In this document: positions 1-10,210 of the stretch, piece after piece
Numbering within the stretch: the first letter of the stretch is position 1
Layout of the letters: every line of letters starts with the position of its first letter
NCBI RefSeq assembly: GCF_018143015.1
Contig: NC_054757.1
Location: 22,025,785-22,089,784 of the forward strand
Direction of reading: 5' to 3'
Source: Lytechinus variegatus
Lineage: Eukaryota > Echinodermata > Echinoidea > Temnopleuroida > Toxopneustidae
Length of the DNA stretch: 64,000 bases
Program-made: the position numbers and the translations under genes
Notes under the pieces: model-generated
Told to the model about the DNA's origin: nothing
Databases searched by the model: none
The model's input: the letters and a program-made list of their open reading frames with translations, nothing else

Positions 1-1
1 T

Positions 2-277
2 TATTATATAACGTATGAAAAAGCATATCATCAATTAATCTAATAGCTTCTCCTATATTCCTGTTTTTAATAAATCCTATTTGATCTGCTAACACCACGC
101 TCTCCAAAACCTCTTTAATTCGTTTTGCTAAAACTTTGGATATGATCTTATAATCTGTATTCAATAACGAAATGGGTCTATAATTCTTTACGTAATGTGG
201 GTCTTTCCCTTCTTTAGCTAATGAAATAATAATTGCTTGTTTTTGTGATGCCGAAAGTTCTCCAAGAACAAAAGCTT
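2..277 (-). pseudogene. Non-LTR retrotransposon reverse transcriptase fragment (L1/Tx1-like)
   Basis: About 92 codons are open on the minus strand and read as the fingers/palm part of a non-LTR reverse transcriptase. Landmarks in order are GELSASQKQAIIISLAKEGKD, YRPISLLNTDYKI, SKVLAKRIKEVLE and ADQIGFIKNRNI, the spacing typical of L1/Tx1-clade ORF2 proteins. The frame runs off the left edge of the window and is cut on its upstream side by the A-tail of the adjacent SINE. No catalytic YADD motif lies in the visible part. Call from family resemblance; the clade is less certain than the RT identity. Confidence 0.85.
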
Positions 278-278
278 G

Positions 279-310
<32 letters not shown>

Positions 311-481
311 AAGTGCACACCTATTTATCAATATTGCATATAGCATTTCCATTTATTTGAAAGCAGGATAAAAGGGCATTGTAGAATAAATGCCTTGCTC
401 ACGGGCATAGGTGCCGCGGCCGGAGATCGAACCTCGGACTTTCCATGTATAGCCAGGCGCCTTAGACCACTCGGCCACGGT
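278..481 (-). mobile_element. tRNA-derived SINE (family A), with A-tail
   Basis: Read on the minus strand it begins with a tRNA-like head at about 481-408. The head has an A box (TGGCCGAGTGG) and a B box (GGTTCGATCTCC), class II Leu/Ser-like. A ~100-bp body follows with 'tatgcccgtgagcaaggcattta' and ends 'gtgtgcacttgttttaa' before a ~25-nt A run (T run 279-305 on the plus strand). The same head, body and tail recur in plus orientation at 20536-20722, so this is a SINE and not a tRNA gene. It sits between two retrotransposon fragments. Confidence 0.85.
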
Positions 482-485
482 ACCT

Positions 486-905
486 CTATGATGTGTTGTG
501 ATATCGATTCAGCGTGAATCTAGCTGCTCTGCGTTGGATCATTTCAAGCTTGTAGATGTTCTTGGAGGTTGATGGATCCCAGACAGTAGATGCATATTCC
601 ACCAAAGGTCTGACGAGTGATTGGTATGCTGTAGCTTTCAACTTGGGAGAGTTTACTCGCAGGTTTCTTCGTAGGAAGGCAAGGGTGTTGTTAGCCTTTT
701 GACAAACATTGCTGATGTGACTGTTCCACTTCAGGTCTGATGTGATAGTGACACCAAGATACTTTGTTGCTTCTACAGGAGTAAGGATAGCATCTTTGAG
801 TTTATACTGGTGTACAATCCTGTTTCGCTTCCTGGTGACTGTGATGACTTCACACTTATTGGTGTTCAATTCCATCATCCACTATAGCTTTTTAGCATGA
901 GATAG
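486..905 (-). pseudogene. Non-LTR retrotransposon RT C-terminal fragment (Jockey/CR1-like)
   Basis: A 130-codon open stretch ending at 486 reads as the thumb/C-terminal part of a Jockey/CR1-type reverse transcriptase. Visible blocks are MELNTNKCEVITVTRKR, KYLGVTITSDLKWNSHI, LRRNL, SLVRPLVEYASTVWDP and IQRRAARF. The frame continues upstream to about 905 but is broken by a stop just before the MMELN block. The element is truncated at both ends and is of a different clade from the RT fragment at 2-277, so these are two independent insertions. Confidence 0.88.
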
Positions 906-1291
906 AACCCTCTTGGAATCTAGCATTATTATTGGCATATTTTTCATAATGTAACATAATGATCAATCATGATAGATAATGATATAGTATGCCAATTTAG
1001 GCCTAGCTTGAATTAGAATCAATATATCATTTTTGCCTTTTCAAGATGGCGAGATTTTTTTTCAACTTTGTAGGATGAATTTGTCAGGAAAGATATACTT
1101 TCAAAACTGATGTAAAATAATTGTCATATAGACCAAGTTAGTAGTTTTTTGGCCATTTTATCGAATGATTCACTCATCTCTTAATCATGTTATTAGTTAT
1201 AGCGCAGGCTAGTGTGGCATGATTTTCATATGCGGCCTTAGCCCTCTCTCGGTCGTAATTGAACAGGAATTGGCTATAGAAAAGCACAACC
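906..1291 (+). other. Upstream flank / presumed promoter and 5' UTR of PFDN1
   Basis: There is no coding signal and no repeat I recognise. The last ~60 bases before the PFDN1 ATG are GC-richer than the rest. I see no clear TATA box at a useful distance. A transcription start cannot be placed from sequence alone. Confidence 0.4.
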
Positions 1292-1318
1292 ATGGCTGTC
1301 GATCTTGAGTTGAAGAAG
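1292..1318 (+). CDS. PFDN1: PFDN1 exon 1 (coding part)
   Basis: Nine codons, MAVDLELKK, followed by donor GTAAAT at 1319. The exon ends in phase 0. It is too short to find by ORF length, but it matches the conserved prefoldin-1 N-terminus and joins in frame to exon 2. Confidence 0.9.
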
Positions 1319-4300
1319 GTAAATAAATCCACTTTTTGTCCAAATCAGTCTGATAAAAAATCTGTGATTATTGTATGATTATATGTTTTTCGAATGGGGT
1401 GAATTGAGTACGTGAAAGTGTACAAAAATTACAAAAAATTCATTGACAAGTGATGCTCGATGCAGAGGCCGAGGTTCAGCTGCAGCACCTGTCTTGTCAG
1501 CGAGTCGGTGGGCTCGACATCGGCGGAGAACTCCCGGGCAACAGCGAACTGGTGTCGTTGGTAGACTGGAGGCGTCTGACGTCTAGGGAGTAAATGACTT
1601 AGTATGGTAGTGGATCGTATTACCGAACACTTTTCATGAATTTGATCATATCAAACACATTATTCCAATAAAATTCACTAAACTTTCACCATAAATACAC
1701 AAATACCTACAAAATATAATTATGCAGAAATTTTGCCGAAATTGTTTTTCATTTTTACGACATCAGCTTCCAATCGGACCCCTCTTCGCAAGTGAAATAT
1801 TTTGGTCACTTGAAAAGGTATCGTATTACCGAACGTGTGTTTTCTATGGGAAAAGTTGGGAAAACAACAAAGTCACTCATGAGCTATTTTGACCATATTT
1901 TATTGTTTTGAGGATATAAAGACTTTGAAATTGTGTTTTTGATAATTTTTCATCATTTTTCTATTTAAGTTCCCTTTGGAAGGAAGTTGCAAAGGTTTGA
2001 GCATATTTGATTATTTTCTGACGCATATGATGCGCGCGTTCGGTAATACAAGGCCGGTCGGTAATACAATCACTCACTATATAACTCCCTCCCCAAAACT
2101 ACAGGGACCCGCTCTGGCAGAGGACTTGCATGCATAAGATACATGAACATGCCTACAATTAAACTGTACACATACTGACATAGGCCTAGATCCAAGTTGC
2201 TGCTCAAAGAAAAGATTCTATGGACTCCAAAAGATAGATGACCCAAAAAAAATTTGTAAGGGGGAAGTGACTTTTGCCAGAAATATCACCATTGAGATTG
2301 CACACGTTCAATCTATCGCAAAAAATCTGCAATCGCCGCTGTGGGGATTCCGTACGGCGGGAAATTTGACATCCTTCCAAATAGATGAATTTTGCTGTTG
2401 ACTCATTACACTCACGATTCTACAGAAATTTCTCCTTGCATGCCATTTTCATACTGTATCACATAGTATTTTTGGATTGGAGATCCTCAACATTTACAAC
2501 AGTAAATTTCTTTGCTTTATTTTGCTCAGGCATTCCAGGAGCAGCAGATCCGTATGATCGAGACGACGCAGCAGCTTAAGATAGCTGACATGCAAGTTGA
2601 ACAACTGAAGAGAAAACAGCAGCATTGCAGACTGACTGCTGCAGAACTAGCTGCTCTTCCTGGAGAAACTAGGGTCTTTGAAGGAGTAGGAAGGATGTAA
2701 GTCCCTGTTCTTTTGAGTGAAATGCCCCCGCTTTTATCTCCAGTATCTTTTACTGGGGCGCCTTTTTACTTAGGCAAAAGCATGAAAATCCTATAAAATA
2801 TATGTTGGGATGGAAGATGTGAGGGAACTAGACTATTACTAGGGTGACCCAGGAGCAGCCACATAGTGTGCTGGCCTACCTAGAGAAACTAGGGTCTTTG
2901 AAGGAGTAGGAAGAATGTGCATTATTAAAGTCTCTATATTTTCCATAAAACTTCACCTCTGCTATTATATCAAGTATCACATTTAAGGATTTGGTACGTT
3001 TTACTATAAAGGGTTTTCACACCTGGGACCTGTGACACACAGCTTAGCAATCATTGTAGAAGAATATCTTTTCGATTGATTGCATTGACTACTATGTACA
3101 ATCAATCGTAAAAATCAGGCGTACAATCAATCGCTTTATACCTTTGTGTTATGGGACCCTGGACATTTTAGCCAGTGAAGCCAATGTACATACCTGTATA
3201 ATAATCTCTTATAGCATTAAGAAGTTGTGGCCCAGTTAGTTGTCTCCAGACTTTGAACCAGAGGGTAATGGGTTCGAATTCCAGCCATGGCGTAATATCC
3301 TCCAGCAAGAAATTGATCCACCATGTACTGCACTCAACCCAGGTGAGGTAAATGGGTAGCGGCAGGAATCAATTCCTCAAAAGCTGTGAGCCAATCGGTA
3401 GCCAAGCATAGCCGAGGTAAAATAGGAGTGCCTGCCCGTGAGCACCTTTCAAGGTGCATATGTGCACTATACAAATACCCTATATTTATTATCATTTTAT
3501 CTTGCGTGTACTTCTTTTTATCATTTAATAATAAATCATTTTGGTTTCATTCAAAATGACAATGAGTTTACATCGATAATTAAATTTTTGATATCACAAA
3601 ATATGATGAGATGTAAAAATGGTTTGCCATACACGTGCCAGGATGCCCAAATTTTTGTATCATTTATCTAGTGAATATCAGATTGATTTGTGGCAATATG
3701 AGTGGATTGCAATTTTATTGTAAGAGATTAAATTGCGTTTATGGTCATGAGATATGTTGGGTTACCAGCACTGTAACCAAGCATGCAGAGTTTGATAAAC
3801 AGCACCATCTCATGGCCAAAATATGGCATCATTCATTAAACAGTCTCATTTGGTGTCCTTAACCCGGGAAATATTAAGATCTACATGTATACCACATTCA
3901 AAATCTGGCTTTCATGACATGGTCAAATATAGATGCTTCAGTAATTCTAACACAGATCACGGAATGTGTAATTAACATAAGAAACGGGACAATGCTTATA
4001 AAGACCTGTGTAGTTGGGTAATAATAAATAGCTACTCATTGTATGTGACTGATTGTATGGACTCACAGCATTGGCCTATCTTTTCAACTTGATGTATTCG
4101 TTGAGATTGTATATCGTCAGGAAATTGTGCATACACGCTCATATATATTTTTTGAAACTTTAATAGGCCAGAAGTTGAATCAATTACCCCCAGACATTCA
4201 TGTGGTATGTTAGGCAGTTGGCACTTGGCAGCCATCTGTTAACAAGGAGTTTTTAAAAATTTATATATTTTTTAAAATTTTCTCATACACAGATGACTCA

Positions 4301-7300
4301 CTATCATGCAGCCACCATTGGGGGGTAAACAATGCAAAATCTCCGACGGGGCTCATTTTTTGTCTTTTATTTCATAAAATTATATAAAAAGAACTGGAAC
4401 AAAATAACAATTATTTTTTGGCCTGCAATACACTAAAACAGGGAAAAATTAAACTTTAAAGGACAAAAACAGTGACTTACTTTGGCTGCCACGGGACTCC
4501 CAATTCCCTGGTTTATCCGAACTTAAGACATAAACATGGCCATTGGGTACAGATCAAGTTATAACTTCGGTCTGTGTAATTGGTGAGTGGTGCCAACGGA
4601 GTTAAGCGGAATAACCAATAACACAGAAACCGAAGCTTTTGGTCTAGTGGTATGTATGAAATGAACAAAGGTGTCACCATGATTTTTTAATAAAGTTTTT
4701 GAATGTTTCTTATGGTACCAAATTCATAAAGTATTCATATAAAAATAGTATGCAGCGCTTAGAAACATTTGTATTAAGCGCTATATAAATGTTGCATATT
4801 ATTATTATTATTATAAAGTCCATATGCATTTCCCAATTCATTTGATATGTTGAATTCCTGATTAGGGTAAAGTTCAACTCATTTCATGTGCTTTGCCTGT
4901 ATAGATATAAGAATTCTGTAGCCAAAGCAACATTCTAATTGATTATTTGTTTTATTATATAGGTTTCTATTGCAAGATATGGAGGGCATTAAAACTGTAC
5001 TTGCAGACAGAGTTACTGATGCAGAGAAACAAATACAGAAAGTGCAGGTAAATATTGTCGATGAGCCCATGCTCATTTGATGCTACAGAATAATGCAGAA
5101 ATTTGGAAAATAATCCTATTTTCACTAAGACCAAGTATTTACAGGGGGAGTGGGTGTCAATTTGTTTAAATGGTGTTAATTATGCTGCAGTGCTATATTT
5201 TATTTGTCATTGAGCATTTTTTTTTCAGTTCATGATATCATGATATTATTTCTCAATTCTGTTTTTCCCTGATTGATTTTCACCAAAGCTTAAAGGACAA
5301 GTCCACCCCAACAAAAACTTGATTTTAATAAAAAGAGAAAAATTCAACAAGCATAACACTGAAAATTTCATCAAAATCGGATGTAAATTAAGAAAGTTAT
5401 GACATTTCAAAGTTTTGCTTCATTTCACAAAACAGTTAAATGCACATCTCGGTCGGTTTGCAAATGAGGGAACTGATGACATCACTCACTATTTCTTTTG
5501 TATTCTATTATGTGAAATATGAAATATTTTGATTTCCTCGTCATTGTCATGTGAAATGAAGTTTCATTCCTCCCTGAACACATGGAATTCCATTATTTTT
5601 ACATTTTGTGCTTCAGGCAAGGAGGTCCTAACCATCCAATTCGTAAAAATCAAAAGAAATAGTGAGTGAGTGACATCATCGACTCTCTCATTTGGATGTA
5701 ACTGGCTCGTTCATCTAACTATTTTGTTAAAAATAAGCGAATCTTTGAAATGTCATAACTTTCTCATTTTAAATCCGATTTTGATGAAATTTTCAGCGTT
5801 GTGCTTGTCTGATTTTTCTCTATTGATTCAAATCAACATTTTTCTGAGGTGGACTTGACCTTTAATTGATATATTTCTATAAATTTTAAATTATTTTCTA
5901 TTTTTATTGATCATACATGTTTTATAGGAATCTAGTATTTGGTATGCACGCTGCATTATGTTCATATTACTTTTTAAAAAATGTGTGCAATTCAGCCAGG
6001 AGACTGTAACAATGATTATGATCAATTTCTTCTCAAATAATCTGGATTGAATACAGATCAGACTAATACAGACTCGGTAATAACAGTTTAGAAATAGTTC
6101 ACATTATTTTTCATGCTTGCAAATTATAATCATTGTGATGAAGTGCTCTTGAGTATGTGGTTCATTCAGATAGTAGGCACATAGTGCAGTGCTGTGGTAC
6201 ATGGGAAATGAGTGACTTTGATCGCAGAAGATGGGTTGAGAGTGGGGGTTGAGTGTAGATCGAGTCCTCCTAAAATCAGTACTAAATATAATCCAGATTA
6301 TTTTTCATTTCTGCGTCTCAGCCTTACATGATTAAAATTGATCTGCATCCAATCCATGTCCACAAATTAATCAATGTGGTATTAAAGATAAATGCCAGTT
6401 TTGGTGACGATTTCAAAATGAGTTTGTACAGAATCCAATAAAATGACCACCAAAGTGTCTGTTTGTATAAATAAAAAAATATGTGCCAAAGGATTCTGGA
6501 AGAAAATTTGTTATTGCTGAGAAATTGGCAAAAAAGCACGGGATTTGGGTCAAGCGTCGGGCCGACATTAAAAGCAATAATAATACACTGTCCCACATGC
6601 ACTTTTCTGTGTTGGTGATCAGTGTGAACAGTTTTCAGCGTAGATTTCAAGATTTCACAAAGTCCAGTTTATGTAACTACCAGATCTAGATCCTCGATGA
6701 TATAGTAACAGTTAAAGGGGAAGTTCACCCTGAAGAAAACTTTGTTGTAAAAATAGCAGAAAAAATAGTAAAAAATTTTGGAGAAGGTTTGAGGAAAATC
6801 TGCTAAAGAGTAAGAAAGTTATTAGAGTTCAAAATTTTGAATTTGTGACGTCATAAACGAGCAGCTGCCCCATGTGTTATAATATAAAATGTATGAATTT
6901 CAAATTTTGTATGGTTCCTGATGACTTAAGTTTGTTTTCTTTTCATGATCGGGTGTGAAATGATTTGTCTATTGATATACAAAAGTTACAGTGAAAACCA
7001 TTTTCAATTTTCTGAGAAAATGACATTTCATTGATTTTTTACCATTCGCTATGTAGGAATACTGCTCGCATATGACGTCACAAATCAAATAATTGAAATT
7101 CTAATAACTTTTCAATTATTTGATGAATTTTTCTCAAACCTTCGGCAATATTTTTTATTATTTTTTCTGCTATTTTTACTATAAACTTTTTGTCAGGGTG
7201 AACTTCCCCTTTAAGCCTGGTTTAACTGACCGTCTCATGCAATAGGTGTTTACTGCAACTACTTTCATTTATCTTAAAATGAACATCATATCATATTAAG

Positions 7301-7440
7301 GATGTATATAAACAATATTCTTTTCATTGTCTTTTCCTGTATGCATGCAGAGTAACAAGACATACCTTGAACGCTCACTGAAGGACAGTGAAAGCAACCT
7401 CAGGGAACTAGTGGCATCGAAGAGAGCAGCAAAACCGTGA
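1292..7440 (+). CDS. PFDN1: Prefoldin subunit 1 (complete, 4 exons)
   Basis: A beta-type subunit of the hetero-hexameric prefoldin cochaperone, which captures unfolded actin and tubulin in the cytosol and hands them to the CCT/TRiC chaperonin. Joined exons 1292-1318, 2530-2696, 4963-5047 and 7351-7440 give 369 nt, that is 122 aa plus stop, the same length as human PFDN1. Recognisable blocks are MAVDLELKK at the start, the N-terminal coiled-coil helix (10-45), LTAAEL then ETRVFEGVGRMFLLQ (the beta-hairpin centre, about 50-69), and the C-terminal helix ending KTYLERSLKDSESNLREL. All donors are GT (gtaaat, gtaagt, gtaaat) and all acceptors AG. The ATG has an A-rich leader (aaccATGG) and matches the family N-terminus. 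No AATAAA is seen close to the stop; the first clear one is at 7923-7928, inside a repeat. No key feature is missing and the gene looks functional. Confidence 0.96.
1453..1593 (+). other. GC-rich island with a short 46-codon ORF in PFDN1 intron 1
   Basis: The segment is clearly GC-richer than the surrounding AT-rich intron and stays open for 46 codons from ATG 1453 to TAA 1591-1593. I do not recognise the peptide. A GTAAAT sits at its 3' end, so an alternative exon is conceivable, but a transposon remnant is as likely. Confidence 0.25.
1610..2075. mobile_element. Palindromic element with 'TATTACCGA' ends in PFDN1 intron 1
   Basis: The motif cgtattaccgaac occurs at about 1616 and 1825 in direct orientation and as gttcggtaatac / gtcggtaatac at about 2038 and 2057 in inverse orientation. 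The segment is thus bounded by doubled inverted motifs. It has no coding capacity. I interpret it as a MITE-like element; exact ends and target duplication are not resolved. Confidence 0.5.
2530..2696 (+). CDS. PFDN1: PFDN1 exon 2
   Basis: The acceptor is TTGCTCAG ending at 2529 and the donor is GTAAGT at 2697. It encodes residues 10-64 plus two bases of Met65: AFQEQQIRMIETTQQLK through to the FEGVGR block. Its 3' end is repeated imperfectly in the following intron at 2882-2917. Confidence 0.95.
2882..2917 (+). repeat. Intronic duplicate of the 3' end of PFDN1 exon 2
   Basis: About 35 bases starting gagaaactagggtctttg repeat exon 2 bases ~2662-2698 with one substitution (aagaatg for aaggatg). 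The copy lies ~220 bp downstream in intron 2. The original donor GTAAGT is GTGCAT here, so the copy should not act as a good splice donor. Confidence 0.85.
3015..3170. mobile_element. Palindromic MITE ('acaaaggttagcaat' family)
   Basis: The arms pair as 'cacagcttagcaatcattg' on the left against 'caatcaatcgctttat...tttgtgtta' on the right, between 'ggacctgtg' and 'gggaccctgg'. Related copies are at 7888-8047, 20398-20510 and 49211-49352. It is non-coding. Confidence 0.55.
3215..3500 (+). mobile_element. tRNA-derived SINE (family B)
   Basis: The tRNA-like head contains 'tggcccagttagttg' and a B box 'gggttcgaattcc'. A body with 'cagcaagaaattgatcca', 'cactcaacccaggt' and a tail 'gtgcactatacaaata' follows. 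The same body order appears on the minus strand at 51985-52217 and 54500-54875. It lies within PFDN1 intron 2. Confidence 0.75.
3501..4962. other. Rest of PFDN1 intron 2: no gene seen
   Basis: AT-rich DNA without coding signal. It holds a short inverted repeat at 4563-4640 (cttcggtctgtgt... against ...acacagaaaccgaag) and a SINE-like tail ending in a TTA run at 4745-4815. Confidence 0.6.
4963..5047 (+). CDS. PFDN1: PFDN1 exon 3
   Basis: The acceptor is TTATATAG ending at 4962 and the donor is GTAAAT at 5048. It completes Met65 and encodes FLLQDMEGIKTVLADRVTDA through KVQ (to residue 93), the start of the second coiled-coil helix, leaving in phase 0. Confidence 0.95.
5294..5861. mobile_element. 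TTAA-flanked MITE (subfamily 1, copy 1)
   Basis: Terminal inverted repeats are aggacaagtccacc at the left and ggtggacttgacct at the right. The target sites TTAA are at 5290-5293 and 5862-5865. It is 568 bp and non-coding. TTAA duplication plus AGG/CCT ends suggest mobilisation by a piggyBac-type transposase (inference). Copies are at 62512-63103 and, truncated, 38534-38922. It sits in PFDN1 intron 3. Confidence 0.8.
6378..6560 (+). repeat. Dispersed repeat ('ttaaagataaatgccagtt' family)
   Basis: The block from 'attaaagataaatgccag' through 'cagaatccaataaaatgacca' to 'aggattctg.aagaaa' recurs at 56411-56760. It has no coding capacity and its ends are unresolved. Confidence 0.55.
6716..7210. 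mobile_element. TTAA-flanked MITE (subfamily 2, copy 1)
   Basis: The ends are aggggaagttcaccctga / tcagggtgaacttcccct, an almost perfect inverted repeat, flanked by TTAA at 6712-6715 and 7211-7214. It is 495 bp and non-coding, with extended pairing of the subterminal regions. A decayed relative is at 9455-9937. It ends 140 bp before PFDN1 exon 4. Confidence 0.85.
7351..7440 (+). CDS. PFDN1: PFDN1 exon 4 (terminal)
   Basis: The acceptor is ATGCATGCAG ending at 7350. It encodes residues 94-122, SNKTYLERSLKDSESNLREL onward, then TGA at 7438-7440. This matches the conserved YLERS block of prefoldin 1. Confidence 0.95.
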   Translation, partial: SNKTYLERSLKDSESNLRELVASKRAAKP

Positions 7441-7627
7441 CGTCATGCCCATCTTCTGGTAGATCCTGTACTATAGTCATTTGTATATATACATGTAGTA
7501 CTAGACATAAATCGTGATGCTGTGTTATTTTATTTTCGATATTTTCAAGGATGGAGTCCAGGGGCCTGATTCATATAAAAGGCTTACAATAAGGGTGACT
7601 TAACTATTATGGTGACCACCATGGTAC

Positions 7628-7885
7628 CACAGGTGTTGTGGCTCTGGGGATAAGTCTCTGGACTTTGAGCCACAAGGTCCAGGGTTTGAATCCCACCACA
7701 GCACCTGTGGTGTTTATCTACACTCTCCACCCAGGTGAAGTAAATTGGTACCCGATGGGAAGAAATGCCTTGACTGCTCGAGCGTCCACTCAGAGAAACC
7801 ATGCTAAATCCAGGATAATAGTATGCGGTTTGTAGAAACACTGTATAAAGCGTAATATAAAGGTTGCATGATTATTATTATTACC
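7628..7885 (+). mobile_element. tRNA-derived SINE (family C)
   Basis: The head contains 'ttgtggctctggggataag' and B box 'gggtttgaatccca'. The body has 'ctctccacccaggtg' and 'tggtacccgatgggaagaaa', and the tail 'gcgtaatataaaggttgcat' is followed by a TTA microsatellite. Related copies are at 57035-57310 and 62363-63310. Confidence 0.7.
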
Positions 7886-7887
7886 AG

Positions 7888-8047
7888 GGCTCCTTAACAC
7901 AAAGATTAGCGATCAATCGCTAAATAAACTGACCAATCAATATCAATGTTACTTGCACATTTGGTTTAAAATACTGACCAGGAACCAATCAGTGTGGTTC
8001 TTTCATACTTGCAATTCATCGCAAACCTTTGAGTTACGGAGCCCAGA
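7888..8047. mobile_element. Palindromic MITE ('acaaaggttagcaat' family, copy 2)
   Basis: It runs from 'agggctccttaacacaaag' on the left to 'cctttgagttacggagccc' on the right, an inverted pair enclosing a gcgatcaatcgc palindrome. A right-half copy of another palindromic family (see 41105-41264) follows directly at 8042-8115. Confidence 0.55.
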
Positions 8048-8217
8048 GCTCAGCAGCCAATCACGATCAATGTTACTATGATAGCTGCCATGATGGCTGT
8101 AAGACTATGAAACAGGGCCCAAACTGGGATTCTTGAATCATAACATCTCTTGATATCAGATCCTCCCATAAAGAGTACCAAAGTCTGACGTCTTCAATTT
8201 TCCCTTTTTGCATGTCA

Positions 8218-8527
8218 GTGTTTTTGATACCATATTTGGTAGAGCATGATGAAAACCCCCCACAGCCCAACTTTGATGGGAATCGATCCATGGGGGCCCG
8301 AGATATCACCTCATGAAATGACATGAATACATGATTAGCCCCATTGAAGTCAATGTTATTAACTTGGTTCCAAACATTTTGAACCAGGCCAATATACACT
8401 GACTTCAATGTATTCATGAGGTTATTATCTTGGGGCCCTATGGATTGATTCCCACCAAATTTTTTTTTTTGGGGGGGGGTTACATCATGCTCTACCAATA
8501 TATGGTATCAAAAATGCTGAAATGTAA
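8218..8527. mobile_element. Foldback element (~310 bp)
   Basis: The left arm 'gataccatatttggtagagcatgat' pairs with right-arm 'catgctctaccaatatatggtatc', and further in 'cccgagatatcacctcatgaa' pairs with 'ttcatgaggttattatcttggg'. The centre lies near 8373. There is no protein homology. The open frame on the minus strand is a by-product of the palindrome. Confidence 0.65.
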
Positions 8528-8757
8528 ACAAAAAAGTTTTTTGTGATGTCATCACTTTGGTGCTCTATACATTGAACACACAACATGGTCTAATGCCACA
8601 ATGTTGGTCATAATGGACTTAGAGCTAGATACATTCTGGCCCTGTGCTTGTGTGATAATATTTGGCCAACTAAAGTATGCATTCTTTTGAAGCCTGATTC
8701 TCCAGGCAAAGATGGCATTGTTTATTGAATGATTGTAAACGGGCTCTAGTCTCATTG

Positions 8758-9067
8758 GCCCGTATTCTGAAGTCAGGTTTAACTTAGACCATGGTCTAAC
8801 TCTGTGCTAAAATTATGGGAAGCCAAAAGTGTCAAAATTTTTATTAAGGTGTATGTTTATTATGTTTACTGTGCTCTTTCCTGATTCATCGATGGTGAAG
8901 ACAATCATCTATTTGTACTTCCTAGACAATTATGAATGATTAGAGAGCCAGATGAGCTGAAATATGACATGTCTACCCTTAGTGATTTATGTAACAATTG
9001 GCTGTCCATACTTAAACCACAACTTTAAACCTGAGTTTAAGTTAAACCTGACTTCAGAATTCGGGCC
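8758..9067. mobile_element. Palindromic MITE ('ggcccgtattctgaagtcagg' family, copy 1)
   Basis: The ends 'ggcccgtattctgaagtcagg' and 'cctgacttcagaattcgggcc' are inverted repeats, with internal gtttaacttagaccatggt arms. Related copies are at 12222-12538 and 58755-59067. It is 310 bp and non-coding. Confidence 0.8.
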
Positions 9068-9454
9068 AGTGACTCTTCTAGATTTGCTGATGATCGAGTC
9101 ATCTAGATGGTGCTGGGACGACTGGTAGTTCATTGTAAAGTTCTTCCAAAAGTGAAACGTTTTATCACCAGGCTGGCAGAATGATATGATTTAAAGCATA
9201 CGTCTATTCCTATTCTCTTGGTTAGGCAGAAGGGTGTTAACCCTCAAACACTGTGTATTTAGGCAGAAGGGTGTTAACATTCAAAGGGTGTTAACCTTCA
9301 AACACAGTGTATTTTGGGTAACGCACACTAAAGCTACAGCCCTTATGCCAGCTGCACTAGAATTGAAAATTGCCCTGTACATGAATGTAAACTTACTGTC
9401 CTGATGATAAGAGATAAAAAGGTAATTATAATTTCCTAATTCTATCCAAGGTTT

Positions 9455-9937
9455 AGAGGGAAGTTTCACCCTGATTAAAAGTTTATTGTAAATACGGTAG
9501 CAGAACAAAATGATTAAAAATCATTGGTGAAGGTTTGAGCAAAATCCATCGAAAATTACAAAATTATTACAATTTTTAATGTTTAGATTTGTGACGTCAT
9601 ATGCGAACAGCTTCTGCATTTATTGTTTAGTTAAAAAAAATTAATGAAATGGCTTTAAAGAAAAAAAACATTATTTTTTTAGTACTTTCAAATATTGCAT
9701 ATCAACAAACGAATCATTTCACACTCGCTCTTGAGATAAAATTTTTTGGTCATCATGAAGTCATTAAAATATTGAAATTATTACATGACATATGGGGAGC
9801 TGGTGACATCACAAACTTAAAATTCTAATAACTTTAGTAATCTGTAATAGGTTTTTATAAAAATTTCACCAATATTTTTTAAAACTATTAGTTTTGGTAT
9901 TTTAGAGCAAACTTTTTGTCAGAGTGATCTTCCCCTT
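9455..9937. mobile_element. TTAA-type MITE (subfamily 2, decayed copy)
   Basis: The ends 'gagggaagtttcaccctgat' and 'tcagagtgatcttcccctt' match the intact element at 6716-7210, and the interior is similar. The flanking TTAA sites have mutated. An older insertion than 6716-7210, judging by divergence. Confidence 0.7.
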
Positions 9938-10210
9938 CAAAGACTATCCCGGTGATAAATGTTTATCTGTTTGTATGTTGGCAAAGGCACAATTTTAAGA
10001 GAAACCAATGGGATATGGCTTTTATGTTTACAACATGTATTAAGTTGCTTTTATGGAATGCAATAATTGTGATAAAAGTATAGAAGTATGTGATATGAAA
10101 AAAAATTATATTTATCCGTACTGGTTTTCCTTCTTCAGACATATTGAGTTTGTATGACTGAATAGAATGCGGGGATAATGTTTTGTTCATTGTCAAATTG
10201 TTTATAATAA

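Noticed and set aside
408..481. A tRNA gene on the minus strand
   Set aside because: The head has A and B boxes, but the same head-body-tail unit recurs at 20536-20722 with an A-tail, so it is a SINE.
8076..8498. 140-codon minus-strand ORF
   Set aside because: It coincides with the arms and loop of a palindromic element and shows no family resemblance.
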